Assembly (NCBI GenBank): GCA_947631245.1 | Contig: CANRKP010000022.1 | Span: 1 to 32,567, forward strand | Reading direction: 5' to 3' | DNA length: 32,567 nt | Source: an uncultured Clostridia bacterium | GTDB lineage: Bacteria > Bacillota > Clostridia > Oscillospirales > CAG-272 | Shown: piece after piece, positions 1-6,854 of the stretch | Layout of the letters: every line of letters starts with the position of its first letter | How positions within the stretch are numbered: position 1 is the first letter of the stretch | Translations under genes and position numbers: made by a program | Notes under the pieces: generated by a model | What the model was told of the DNA's origin: nothing | The model's input: the letters and a program-made list of their open reading frames with translations, nothing else | Databases searched by the model: none

Positions 1-560
1 ACATCGGCGGCATAATGGAGCTCTGCACCGACAGGCGCGGCACGTTCCACGACATGAAGTATCTCGACACATCCCGCGTCGAGCTTCACTACACCTTGCC
101 GCTAAACGAGATAATATACGACTTCTTCGACGCGCTCAAGAGCCGCAGCCGCGGATACGCGTCGCTCGACTACGAGCCTGCGGGCTACGTCGAGAGCAAG
201 CTCTGCAAGCTCGATTTCCTCCTGAACGGAGACATCGTCGACGCCTTGACGTTCATCGTCCACGAAGAAAAGGCATACGCACGCGCCCGAAAGATCGCGC
301 TTCGGCTGAAGGACAATATCCCGCGCCAGCTTTTCGAGATACCGATACAGGCGGCGGTCGGCTCGCGCATAATAGCGCGCGAGACGGTGAAGGCGCTGCG
401 TAAGGACGTGCTCGCTAAGTGCTACGGCGGCGACATCACGCGAAAGAAGAAGCTGCTTGAAAAGCAGAAGGAAGGCAAAAAGAAGATGAGGAAGCTCGGC
501 ACGGTCGAGGTATCCCCCGAGGCTTTCATGGCGGTCCTCCGCCTCGACGACGAGGACTGA
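1..560 (+). CDS. lepA: Elongation factor 4 (LepA), C-terminal part, cut by window edge
   Basis: C-terminal part of the ribosome back-translocase EF4, a translational GTPase that acts on stalled or mistranslocated ribosomes. The frame is open from the first bases (codons from position 3) and the GTPase domains lie outside the window. Visible signatures are the EF-G domain-V-like part ([18 protein letters not shown], then [20 protein letters not shown]) and the LepA-specific C-terminal domain, with [40 protein letters not shown] and the basic KQKEGKKKM run. The ATG at 15 is internal, not a start. It is followed 27 nt later by hemW in the same direction, the common lepA-hemW order in Firmicutes. 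The usual hrcA-grpE-dnaK continuation is absent here. Confidence 0.96.
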   Translation, partial: IGGIMELCTDRRGTFHDMKYLDTSRVELHYTLPLNEIIYDFFDALKSRSRGYASLDYEPAGYVESKLCKLDFLLNGDIVDALTFIVHEEKAYARARKIALRLKDNIPRQLFEIPIQAAVGSRIIARETVKALRKDVLAKCYGGDITRKKKLLEKQKEGKKKMRKLGTVEVSPEAFMAVLRLDDED

Positions 561-587
561 CAAGGACTGAAAAAAGGAGATACATTC

Positions 588-1775
588 GTGTTTTCACTGT
601 CACGGCAGAACAAAAGGCTCGGAATTTACGTCCATGTCCCGTTCTGTGCAAAGAAATGCGCGTACTGCGATTTCTATTCGTATGCGCCGCGCGACGGGAG
701 GGTATTTTCGGCGTATGTCGACGCGCTGCTCACGCACATGAAGAGCTACCGCACGGTCGGCGCCGATTACGCTCCGGACACCGTCTACATCGGCGGCGGC
801 ACGCCGACCGTCATGCCGCCAGACGAGATGATGAGGCTCATCCACGGCATAAAGTCCTCGTTCCGGCTCCTGAAGAACGCGGAGTTCACGATGGAGTGCA
901 ATCCGGCGACGGCGAACTTTGACACGCTGCGCCGGTACCGCCGCGCGGGCGTCAACAGGCTGTCGATAGGGCTCCAGTCTGCGAACACGGCGGAGCTGTC
1001 GGCGCTCGGCAGGGTGCATTCGCTCCGCCAGTTCGACTCGACGTACCGCGCCGCCCGCCGCGCCGGATTTGACAATATAAATATCGACCTGATGTACGGA
1101 ATACCGTTTCAGACGCCGGATTCATGGGTGAATACGCTCCGCTTTGCGGTCGCGCGCTCGCCCGAGCACATCTCGCTCTACGGTCTCAAGCTCGAGGACG
1201 GCACGCCTCTCGCGGCAAACGCTTCGTCGCTGCCGTTCCCCGACGAGGACATGGAGTTCGCGATGTACAAATACGCGATAGCGTTCCTTGCCGAGCACGG
1301 TTACAGGCAGTACGAGATAAGCAATTTTTCAAAGCCGGGGCGCGAGTGCCTGCACAATCTCAAATACTGGAACTGCGAGGAATACCTCGGCTTCGGTCCG
1401 TCGGCGCACTCATATTTCGCCGACGTGCGCTTCTCCTTTAAGCCGAGCGTTTCGAATTATATAAAGTGCGTCGGCGGCAGGACAGACGACGAGATGACGG
1501 ACGAGTACGAGACTATCCCGATGAGGGAGCGGCTCGGCGAATACGTCATGCTCCGCATGAGACTGAACGAGGGCGTCGACAAAAGGGAGTTCTTCCGCCT
1601 CTTCGGGAAAGACTTCGACCGCACGTTCGGGGCGAAGCTCGAGGGGTACGAAAAGGGAGGATTCGTCGACAACTCCGGCGGCTCGTGCCGCTTCACGACG
1701 GCAGGAATGTTCGTATCGAATTATATTTTGTCTGATATACTCGAGTTTGACGCGGCGGGCAACTTTGCGATATGA
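588..1775 (+). CDS. hemW: HemW-type radical SAM protein (heme chaperone family)
   Basis: 395-residue radical SAM protein of the HemN/HemW group. The cluster motif CAKKCAYCDF (Cys20, Cys24, Cys27) carries CDF where true coproporphyrinogen dehydrogenase HemN has CGC, which points to HemW, a proposed heme chaperone. The glycine-rich SAM motif YIGGGTPT follows near residue 70, and the C-terminal HemW signature HNLKYWNCEEYLGFGPSAHS is clear. The start is a GTG with a good Shine-Dalgarno (AAAAAGGAG, about 571-578) 8-9 nt upstream; no ATG fits better. It probably shares a transcript with lepA. The exact substrate role is inferred from the family. Confidence 0.93.
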   Translation: MFSLSRQNKRLGIYVHVPFCAKKCAYCDFYSYAPRDGRVFSAYVDALLTHMKSYRTVGADYAPDTVYIGGGTPTVMPPDEMMRLIHGIKSSFRLLKNAEFTMECNPATANFDTLRRYRRAGVNRLSIGLQSANTAELSALGRVHSLRQFDSTYRAARRAGFDNINIDLMYGIPFQTPDSWVNTLRFAVARSPEHISLYGLKLEDGTPLAANASSLPFPDEDMEFAMYKYAIAFLAEHGYRQYEISNFSKPGRECLHNLKYWNCEEYLGFGPSAHSYFADVRFSFKPSVSNYIKCVGGRTDDEMTDEYETIPMRERLGEYVMLRMRLNEGVDKREFFRLFGKDFDRTFGAKLEGYEKGGFVDNSGGSCRFTTAGMFVSNYILSDILEFDAAGNFAI

Positions 1776-1872
1776 TATAGGAATTTAGGATTTTGTCGAA
1801 GATAGTTATGCGAATGTCGAAATGAAGAAAATATAGGCGAAATGGGCTGAGTTCTCGCGCATTTTAGTTTGA

Positions 1873-2040
1873 CGCGGCGACGGTGAGGGCGTCACCTCGG
1901 TGCGTCGTAAGCGTCGCTGAAGCGACGCTTCCTCGGCGACGTGCGAGAAGAAGTAAAGCTTTCGACCCGTGTTCGTTAGTCTGCCGCGGCGCCGTAGAAG
2001 GCGTCACCTCGGCGCGTCGTAAGCGTCGCTGAAGCGACGC
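1873..2040. repeat. 56-nt direct repeat, two copies, each ending in a palindrome
   Basis: Copies lie at 1873-1928 and 1985-2040, with start points exactly 112 nt apart and 5 mismatches by eye. The last 41 nt (1888-1928 and 2000-2040) differ at one base. Each copy ends in the hairpin AGCGTCGCT-GA-AGCGACGC; in copy 1 the arms extend to 10 bp (1909-1930). The motif CCTCGGCGACGTGCGAGA at 1931-1948 recurs with small changes at 2072-2090. This resembles a dispersed intergenic palindromic repeat, but only one locus is visible. Confidence 0.8.
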
Positions 2041-2186
2041 GGCAGTTCACAAGGGGCGTGAACTGCCAGCACCTCGGTGACGGTGCGAGATATCGAAGGA
2101 GTTTAGCCGAAGCTGACGCCTCGGCTAAACTCGCCCGTTTGCTGCGGTTGTTTCATCAATTCGTTTGCTTGAAGCACGCAAACGGG
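2041..2186. repeat. Run of three perfect hairpins
   Basis: Three consecutive inverted repeats with perfect arms: GGCAGTTCAC/GTGAACTGCC at 2041-2050 and 2058-2067; GAGTTTAGCCGA/TCGGCTAAACTC at 2099-2110 and 2121-2132; and CCCGTTTGC/GCAAACGGG at 2134-2142 and 2178-2186. None has a T-tract typical of an intrinsic terminator, so their density suggests a repeat element or a structured RNA. Confidence 0.75.
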
Positions 2187-2208
2187 AGCTTCATTCTCGC
2201 ATCCGCAC

Positions 2209-2251
2209 GGGAAAAGCAAAACGCACCCCCATTTGGGGGTGCGTTTTGCTT
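2209..2251 (-). terminator. Terminator-like hairpin after tRNA-Glu
   Basis: Perfect 18-bp inverted repeat (2214-2231 and 2234-2251) with a 2-nt centre; the loop seen in RNA will be slightly larger. Position 2251 is also the discriminator base of tRNA-Glu. On the minus strand the stem leads into CTTTTCCC, a short T-run. The pairing can be extended outward by GCACGGG (2205-2211) with CCCGTGC (2254-2260), the latter inside the tRNA acceptor stem. Confidence 0.75.
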
Positions 2252-2322
2252 GACCCGTGCGAGAATCGAACTCGCGTTACCGCCGTGAAAGGGCGGTGTC
2301 TTAGCCGCTTGACCAACGGGCC
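2251..2322 (-). tRNA. tRNA-Glu (UUC)
   Basis: Read on the minus strand as a complete cloverleaf of 72 nt. Acceptor arms are GGCCCGT and ACGGGTC with discriminator A. The anticodon loop CCCTTTCACGG gives anticodon TTC, and the T-loop core is GTTCGATTC. The 3' CCA is not encoded, so it must be added by a CCA-adding enzyme. It is co-transcribed with tRNA-Met, 4 nt upstream. Confidence 0.96.
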
Positions 2323-2326
2323 AAAG

Positions 2327-2400
2327 TAGCGGAAATTGGACTTGAACCCATGACCTACCGGGTATGAACCGGTTGCTCTAGCCAACTGAGCTATTCCGCC
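2327..2400 (-). tRNA. tRNA-Met (CAU), elongator type
   Basis: Minus-strand cloverleaf of 74 nt. Acceptor arms are GGCGGAA and TTCCGCT with a G-U first pair and discriminator A. The D-arm is AGCTCAGTTGGCTAGAGC, and the anticodon stem-loop ACCGGTTCATACCCGGT has anticodon CAT. The first pair and arm sequences match elongator tRNA-Met; initiator tRNA is unlikely. A tRNA-Ile with modified CAU cannot be excluded from sequence alone. CCA is not encoded. Confidence 0.93.
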
Positions 2401-2434
2401 ACATTGCCTGCCGCGATTTGCTTCAAGCCTAACC

Positions 2435-2463
2435 ATTATAACAAAGAGAGCGCCGCTTGTCAA
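2435..2463 (-). promoter_or_regulatory. Consensus sigma-A promoter of the tRNA-Met/tRNA-Glu operon
   Basis: Minus strand: TTGACA (2463-2458), 17-nt spacer, TATAAT (2440-2435). Both boxes are perfect and lie about 35-60 nt upstream of the tRNA-Met 5' end, as expected for a strongly expressed tRNA unit. Confidence 0.92.
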
Positions 2464-2498
2464 CACTTTTCGGCGAAAAAAAAATATGCTCGGACGAC

Positions 2499-2586
2499 AA
2501 AGGCGCAAAGATCGGTCCATCGCCGCGCATTTTTCCGTCGGACGGCAGCAAATCGTCGTATCACTGAGGATTTTGCGCCTTTTTTT
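2499..2586 (+). terminator. Terminator-like hairpin with a long, structured loop
   Basis: Perfect 11-bp arms AAAGGCGCAAA (2499-2509) and TTTGCGCCTTT (2572-2582) run straight into a T-tract ending at 2586. The 62-nt loop contains the palindrome CCGTCGGACGG. It lies just upstream of the rnf promoter and could stop transcripts entering from the left, or be the 3' end of a small RNA. No convincing plus-strand promoter was seen before it. The 2401-2723 gap otherwise holds only the two promoters. Confidence 0.5.
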
Positions 2587-2607
2587 CTGTTCGTTTTCTA
2601 TAAACGC

Positions 2608-2636
2608 TTGAAAAAATGCACATGATACAGTATAAT
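2608..2636 (+). promoter_or_regulatory. Sigma-A promoter of the rnf-like operon
   Basis: TTGAAA (2608-2613), 17-nt spacer, TATAAT (2631-2636). This gives a leader of about 80 nt before the rnfC start at 2724 and rules out the upstream ATG at 2616, which lies inside the promoter. Confidence 0.9.
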
Positions 2637-2723
2637 TATATTATATCTTACCCGCCCTTATTAAATACGCGGAAGACGGAGCGGGGAGGAGCGAAAGATA
2701 AAACAAAAGGGGGAGCTTTTTTC

Positions 2724-4082
2724 ATGTCATACGTTTTTCGCGGCGGCGTATACTTCAAGGGCGTGACCTCGCCGAAGGGCGTTATGACGGCGGCGCGCGC
2801 GCACGAGCTGTGCCTATACGCTGACGCCGGGGCGTCCCCTTGCGTTTCCGTTGGTGAGCGCGTCCTTATGGGGCAGCCCGCCGCCGTCTCAACGGACGGC
2901 GCGCCGGTGCTTCACTTTCCCGCCTCCGGCAGGGTGACAGATATCGAAAGCGACGGCAGCGCCGCGCGCATCATCATCTCCTGTGACGCGGAGGACACGG
3001 TGAGCCCTAAGGTCAGAAAGACGGAAAAAAAGCTCTCCGACTGCAGCCCCGACGAGATAATAGAAAAGATACGCTCGGCAGGCATCGCGGAGCCTGACGG
3101 GGCATCCGCCGCGGACAAGCTGGCGCGCGCCGTCGGGCGCGCGGGCGTCTGCGTCATAAACTGCGCCGAATGCGAGCCCTACGTCGTCAGCGACGGCGAG
3201 GCGGCGCTCGCATCGATCGGCAAGGTCATAAACGGACTGAAGATATTTCTCCGCGCGCTCGGGGTAAGAAAGGGCGTCTTCGCCGTCTCCGAGGGCTCGG
3301 CGGAGCTGTTTAAAAAGCTCTCGGCGGCGGTGAACAAGAGCCTGCTTTTCACCGTTGCCAAGGTGAGCGCCAAGTACCCGGGCGGGGATGAAAGGCGCGT
3401 CGTTTACGCCCTGACGGGCAGGGAGGTGCCCTCGGACGGAGGCACGGTCGAGCTCGGATACGTCGTCTTCAACGTCCAGACGTGCATCGCGGTCTACGAC
3501 GCATTCGTTTCCGGCATGCCGCAGATAAGCCGCGTCGTGACGGTCGCGGGAGACGGGGTAAAAGAGCCCGTCAATGTCTCTGTTCCCATAGGAACGCGTT
3601 TTTCGGACCTTGCGGAATACGCCGGAGGGACCGTGGCTGAGCCCGCGCTCATCCTCGAGGGAGGTCCGCTGCGCGGCACCGTGACGGCGATGGACGGCGC
3701 CGTCGGGAAGACGACGCGCGCGGTGCTCTTTTTCCGCGAAAACGAAGTGGAGGCGGCGGAACCCGTATGCATAAGATGCGGCAGGTGCGTTTCCGCGTGC
3801 CCCGAAAAGCTCATGCCGAACCGAATATATAACGCCATAATGAACGGGGACAGAAAGACCGCGTACGCCCTCGGAGCTGACCTCTGCTCAGGCTGCGGCA
3901 TTTGCTCATACGTCTGCCCTGGGAAAGCTCCCGTGGCGGAGCTAATCCGCTCGATGAGAGGCGATGAGGAAGCCGGTGTCGGCGCAGATGAAACCGACGA
4001 TCGCAATGCGGCGGACGTGTCTGTCGCTGCCGTTGAGAAAGATGACGCAGGCGAAACCAAAGACGGGGAGGCGGAGATTTGA
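2724..4082 (+). CDS. rnfC: RnfC-like electron transport subunit, divergent
   Basis: 452 residues from the ATG at 2724, preceded by AAAAGGGGGAG; an upstream in-frame ATG at 2616 lies inside the promoter. In the family RnfC is the peripheral NADH-oxidising subunit of the Rnf complex. Family landmarks: FRGGVY at the start, SGRVTDIES near 70, NCAECEPYVVSD (147-158), KYPGGDER (218-224), VVTVAGDG (271-278), and two [4Fe-4S] motifs, CIRCGRCVSACP (Cys349, 352, 355, 359) and CSGCGICSYVCPG (Cys388, 391, 394, 398). Odd: the expected G-x-GGA-x-FP flavin/NADH loop before NCAECEPY is replaced by GIAEPDGASAADKL (120-133), and GGPMMG is GGPLRG. The tail after 412 is acidic. The stop overlaps the rnfD start. 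Confidence 0.88.
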   Translation: MSYVFRGGVYFKGVTSPKGVMTAARAHELCLYADAGASPCVSVGERVLMGQPAAVSTDGAPVLHFPASGRVTDIESDGSAARIIISCDAEDTVSPKVRKTEKKLSDCSPDEIIEKIRSAGIAEPDGASAADKLARAVGRAGVCVINCAECEPYVVSDGEAALASIGKVINGLKIFLRALGVRKGVFAVSEGSAELFKKLSAAVNKSLLFTVAKVSAKYPGGDERRVVYALTGREVPSDGGTVELGYVVFNVQTCIAVYDAFVSGMPQISRVVTVAGDGVKEPVNVSVPIGTRFSDLAEYAGGTVAEPALILEGGPLRGTVTAMDGAVGKTTRAVLFFRENEVEAAEPVCIRCGRCVSACPEKLMPNRIYNAIMNGDRKTAYALGADLCSGCGICSYVCPGKAPVAELIRSMRGDEEAGVGADETDDRNAADVSVAAVEKDDAGETKDGEAEI

Positions 4083-5059
4083 CCGTAACGAAGAATATGA
4101 CGGCAAGCGGCGCAGCATTATCGGCGGCACGCAAATTTCCGCCGTATATAAAACAGCGCGATACCGTCCGCTCCATGATGGCGGACGTGCTCATAGCTCT
4201 TGTCCCTGCCGCCGTGTGGGGAGTATACAAATTCGGGCTGCGCGCGCTTCTCATAATAGCGGTGTCGACGGCTGCCGCCGCCGCTTCTGAGGCGCTCTTT
4301 GACCTTGCGGTAAAGCGCCCGCTTTCGGTCGGGGATCTTTCCGCCGTCGTGACGGGGGTGCTGCTCGCGTTCTGCCTGCCGTCGACAGTGCCGCTTTATG
4401 TGCCTGCCGTCGGCGCGGTCTTCGCCGTCGTCGTCGTAAAATGCTTTTTCGGCGGCATCGGCTGCAATATTTTAAATCCGGCGCTCTCGGGCGCAGTATT
4501 TGTCAGGCTCTGCTTCCCGGAGGCGACGGCGGTGACGGGTGATCCCTTGTCGGTACTTAAATCCGGCGGTATGCCCGAGGCGTCGTATTACGACGTGATA
4601 GTCGGCAATATCCCGGGAAATATAGGCGAGGTGTCGGCGCTTCTGCTTATCGCTGGCGGGGTTTACCTCATCATACGCGGCGTCATTGACTGGCGCGCGC
4701 CGGTGTTCATGATTGGCAGCGTCGTTCTCGTCTGCTTCCTTATTCCCGATAATGTCAGCAGCTTCAATTTTGTGATGTATGAGGTCTTCTCGGGCTCGCT
4801 CATTATGACGGCGCTGTTCATGGCGACGGACCCGGTGACGTCGCCCGCGACGGCGTCCGGTAGAGCCGCGTTCGGCGTGCTTGCAGGCGTGCTGACGATG
4901 CTGCTGCGTATCTGCGGGACACAGCCCGAGGGTGTTGCATATGCCGTCCTTACGGCAAACCTGCTGTCGGGCGTTATCGACAGGATAACGGCTCCGAAAC
5001 CCGCGAGGCGGGAATCGGCTGCCGCCGCCGCGCCTGAGAACGGAGGCGATGCGGAATGA
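4079..5059 (+). CDS. rnfD: RnfD-like membrane subunit, lacking the expected FMN-attachment Thr
   Basis: 326-residue polytopic protein of the NqrB/RnfD family. TTG at 4079 overlaps the rnfC stop and follows GGGGAGGCGGAG; an ATG at 4097 is an alternative. Landmarks: QRDTVRSMMADVLIALVPA (26-44), the family motif GGIGCNILNPALSG (125-138), IVGNIPGNIGEVSAL, and MATDPVTSPATASGRAAFG (248-266), then a short Ala-rich tail. RnfD normally carries FMN on a Thr in a S-G/S-AT-PL motif. The aligned stretch here reads ATAVTGDPLSVLKSGG (149-164), with Asp where that Thr is expected. The family call is firm; loss of covalent flavin is inference. Confidence 0.88.
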   Translation: MTVTKNMTASGAALSAARKFPPYIKQRDTVRSMMADVLIALVPAAVWGVYKFGLRALLIIAVSTAAAAASEALFDLAVKRPLSVGDLSAVVTGVLLAFCLPSTVPLYVPAVGAVFAVVVVKCFFGGIGCNILNPALSGAVFVRLCFPEATAVTGDPLSVLKSGGMPEASYYDVIVGNIPGNIGEVSALLLIAGGVYLIIRGVIDWRAPVFMIGSVVLVCFLIPDNVSSFNFVMYEVFSGSLIMTALFMATDPVTSPATASGRAAFGVLAGVLTMLLRICGTQPEGVAYAVLTANLLSGVIDRITAPKPARRESAAAAAPENGGDAE

Positions 5060-5661
5060 ACGGACCCGAAATCAAAAGAGAAAAGATAATTTGCACAGCG
5101 GTCGCCGCCGCCGTCTTTGTATTCATGGCAGCCGCCGCGGTCTGCACGGCGGCGTTCGCGGGCGGAAGCGACGCTTATCTTGACGCGGTGACAACGACAG
5201 CCGCGACGGAGTCCGAAAGCATTATGGCTCAGACGCCGGAAGATTCGGATACATCGGCGCCTCCGAGAGAAACGGAGACTGACGCGTTCACGGACGCTGA
5301 GCCCGAGACGACGCCCGCGGCGACTGAGCCCGTGCCGACGCAGCCGGCAGAGACTGCCCCTCCGACAGAGACCGCGCCGCCTGAGACGGCGGGCGCAGGT
5401 CCCGCCCTCGGCGGGCTCGGCAGGGACGATCCGCCGGCAGTGACGACATATGAGACATGGGTAACGGAGATACTTCCGGAGACATCGGCAGAGCCCGTGC
5501 CGGAAGAGACGCCGCCGGCGGAGGAAACGACTTCGCCCGAGACGCCTCCTCAGGAGACGGAGCCGCCGGAGACGGAGCCGCAGACGTCAGAAACAGCGGC
5601 TGACACAGTGGCTGATACCGTCGGCGACACCGTCGGCGACACCGTTGGCGGGGAAGGCTGA
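5056..5661 (+). CDS. Membrane-anchored Pro/Thr/Glu-rich protein in the RnfG slot
   Basis: 201 residues, start ATG overlapping the rnfD stop as ATGA. A short basic N-terminus (KREK, 7-10) is followed by one hydrophobic segment (about 11-36). The rest is low-complexity Thr, Pro and Glu (ETAPPTETAPPE style) ending in DT-VGDTVGDTVGG repeats. The position between rnfD and rnfE is where RnfG, the subunit with periplasmic or extracytoplasmic covalent FMN, normally sits. The single N-terminal anchor fits RnfG topology, but no FMN-binding domain or SGAT motif is present. It could be a reduced RnfG or an unrelated wall-spanning linker; its function is unknown. Confidence 0.75.
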   Translation: MNGPEIKREKIICTAVAAAVFVFMAAAAVCTAAFAGGSDAYLDAVTTTAATESESIMAQTPEDSDTSAPPRETETDAFTDAEPETTPAATEPVPTQPAETAPPTETAPPETAGAGPALGGLGRDDPPAVTTYETWVTEILPETSAEPVPEETPPAEETTSPETPPQETEPPETEPQTSETAADTVADTVGDTVGDTVGGEG

Positions 5662-5711
5662 CGGAGCGGAAAATATACGGAGCGAACGATTTATGAAAGG
5701 GGGAGAGCCGT

Positions 5712-6854
5712 ATGGCGGAATTTATAAATGAACTGAAGCAAGACGCGCGCTTTATCGCGTCCGAAAACATTCTCTTTTCCGCCGCGCTCGGCATATCGGG
5801 CGCCGCGGTGTTCACCTGCGGCATCCCGCACGCGCTGACTGCATCGGTGACGGCGCTCGCTGCCGCCGTCTTCGCTTCCGCCGTTTTGGCACTTGCCGAA
5901 AAGTTCGTCTCTCTCAGAGGTATCGGCGCGGACGTTGTTTTCTTCGCGTCCGCCGCCGCCGCGACGTCGCTGTGCGGGGTCGTGATAAAGGCGCTTTTGC
6001 CGTCTGTGTGGGGCGATATCGGCGCTTGCTTCCCGCTGTTTGCAGTCGGAAGTCAGGCGGTCGCCGCCTCGTGGCACGGACGCGGAGCAGACGCGAAAAA
6101 AAGGCTTGCATGCAGCATAATGCTTGTCTGTGGATATGGCGCGGCACTGCTTGCCGTCGCAGTGTCAAGGGCTCTCTTAGGGCTCGTGCTTCCCGCCGCA
6201 GACACGCCGTTCGGCGCGCTAATATTGGCGGGCATCATCGCGGCGGCGCTCGCGTGGGCGCGCGGGAGCGCGTCCGTATCGGCATTTTGCGGGCGCATGA
6301 AGCTTGCGATCTCGGCGCGCAGGGAAATAAAAGAACAAAATAAAACGGATGCCGCCGAAGAAGCCGGCGCGGCGTCTTTGGAGTTCGCGACGTCAGAGCT
6401 GTCCGACACGGACGATACTGACAATACTGCCGACACGGTCGATACTGCCGATACTGCCGACACGGTCGACGATTATATTACCGACGACATAGACAACACA
6501 GGCAACACAGACGACATAGACGATACAGACGACACAGATATTACCGACATCCCCGATATAAATGAAATCCCCGAAATCCCCGATTTCGCCTCGGAGCCAT
6601 TGCCCGAGCAGTCCGAAGAGGCTTTGCAAAATCTTTCGCCCGACGCGGACGAAGATATTTCCGACGAGCTCTCGGAGCTTATGGACGAGGTCGCCGACGA
6701 ATGCGAAGACAGCGAAGACATTTTTGACGGCGACGGCGGCACGATGTCGGAGGAGAACATATTCGACGCCGCATTCTCGGGCAGACTGCCGGGAGGTTAT
6801 CTCTCGGCGGACGATGAAAATGACGACGACGGGAAGGGGGATGATGCGAAATGA
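5712..6854 (+). CDS. rnfE: RnfE-like membrane protein with long acidic Asp/Thr tail
   Basis: 380 residues; ATG follows AAAGGGGGAG. Residues 15-190 form about six membrane segments and align by eye with the NqrD/RnfE family: SENILFSAALGISGAAVFT (17-35) corresponds to the N-P...LG-x-CP-x-LAVT segment, and IGACFPLFAVGSQAVAAS (103-120) to the G-x-FIPLIVVNC segment. The Cys expected in each (ligands of the membrane [2Fe-2S] cluster) reads Ser29 and Ser114. After 205 comes a cytoplasmic or disordered tail of about 175 residues rich in Asp, Glu and Thr, with DTAD/DTVD repeats at 232-280. No such tail is usual in RnfE. Its stop overlaps the next start as ATGA. Confidence 0.72.
   Translation: MAEFINELKQDARFIASENILFSAALGISGAAVFTCGIPHALTASVTALAAAVFASAVLALAEKFVSLRGIGADVVFFASAAAATSLCGVVIKALLPSVWGDIGACFPLFAVGSQAVAASWHGRGADAKKRLACSIMLVCGYGAALLAVAVSRALLGLVLPAADTPFGALILAGIIAAALAWARGSASVSAFCGRMKLAISARREIKEQNKTDAAEEAGAASLEFATSELSDTDDTDNTADTVDTADTADTVDDYITDDIDNTGNTDDIDDTDDTDITDIPDINEIPEIPDFASEPLPEQSEEALQNLSPDADEDISDELSELMDEVADECEDSEDIFDGDGGTMSEENIFDAAFSGRLPGGYLSADDENDDDGKGDDAK

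Larger units (their letters stand above)
1776..2250. other. Gene-free stretch rich in inverted repeats
   Basis: No credible gene is seen. From 1871 on it holds a 56-nt direct repeat and several perfect or near-perfect hairpins, described separately, and ends in the terminator of the minus-strand tRNA genes. 1776-1870 shows nothing recognisable. Short ORFs across it (for example 2058-2288, plus strand) run through hairpins and into a tRNA gene. Confidence 0.7.

Noticed and set aside
1873..2186. CRISPR array
   Set aside because: Only two copies of the 56-nt repeat, no regular spacers, no cas genes; the other elements are different hairpins.
2058..2288. 76-codon plus-strand frame in the repeat block
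   Set aside because: It runs through three hairpins, a terminator and into tRNA-Glu; no Shine-Dalgarno or protein features.
2616..2723. Upstream start extending rnfC by 36 codons
   Set aside because: The ATG at 2616 lies inside the TTGAAA-17-TATAAT promoter. The ATG at 2724 has a proper Shine-Dalgarno and matches the family N-terminus.
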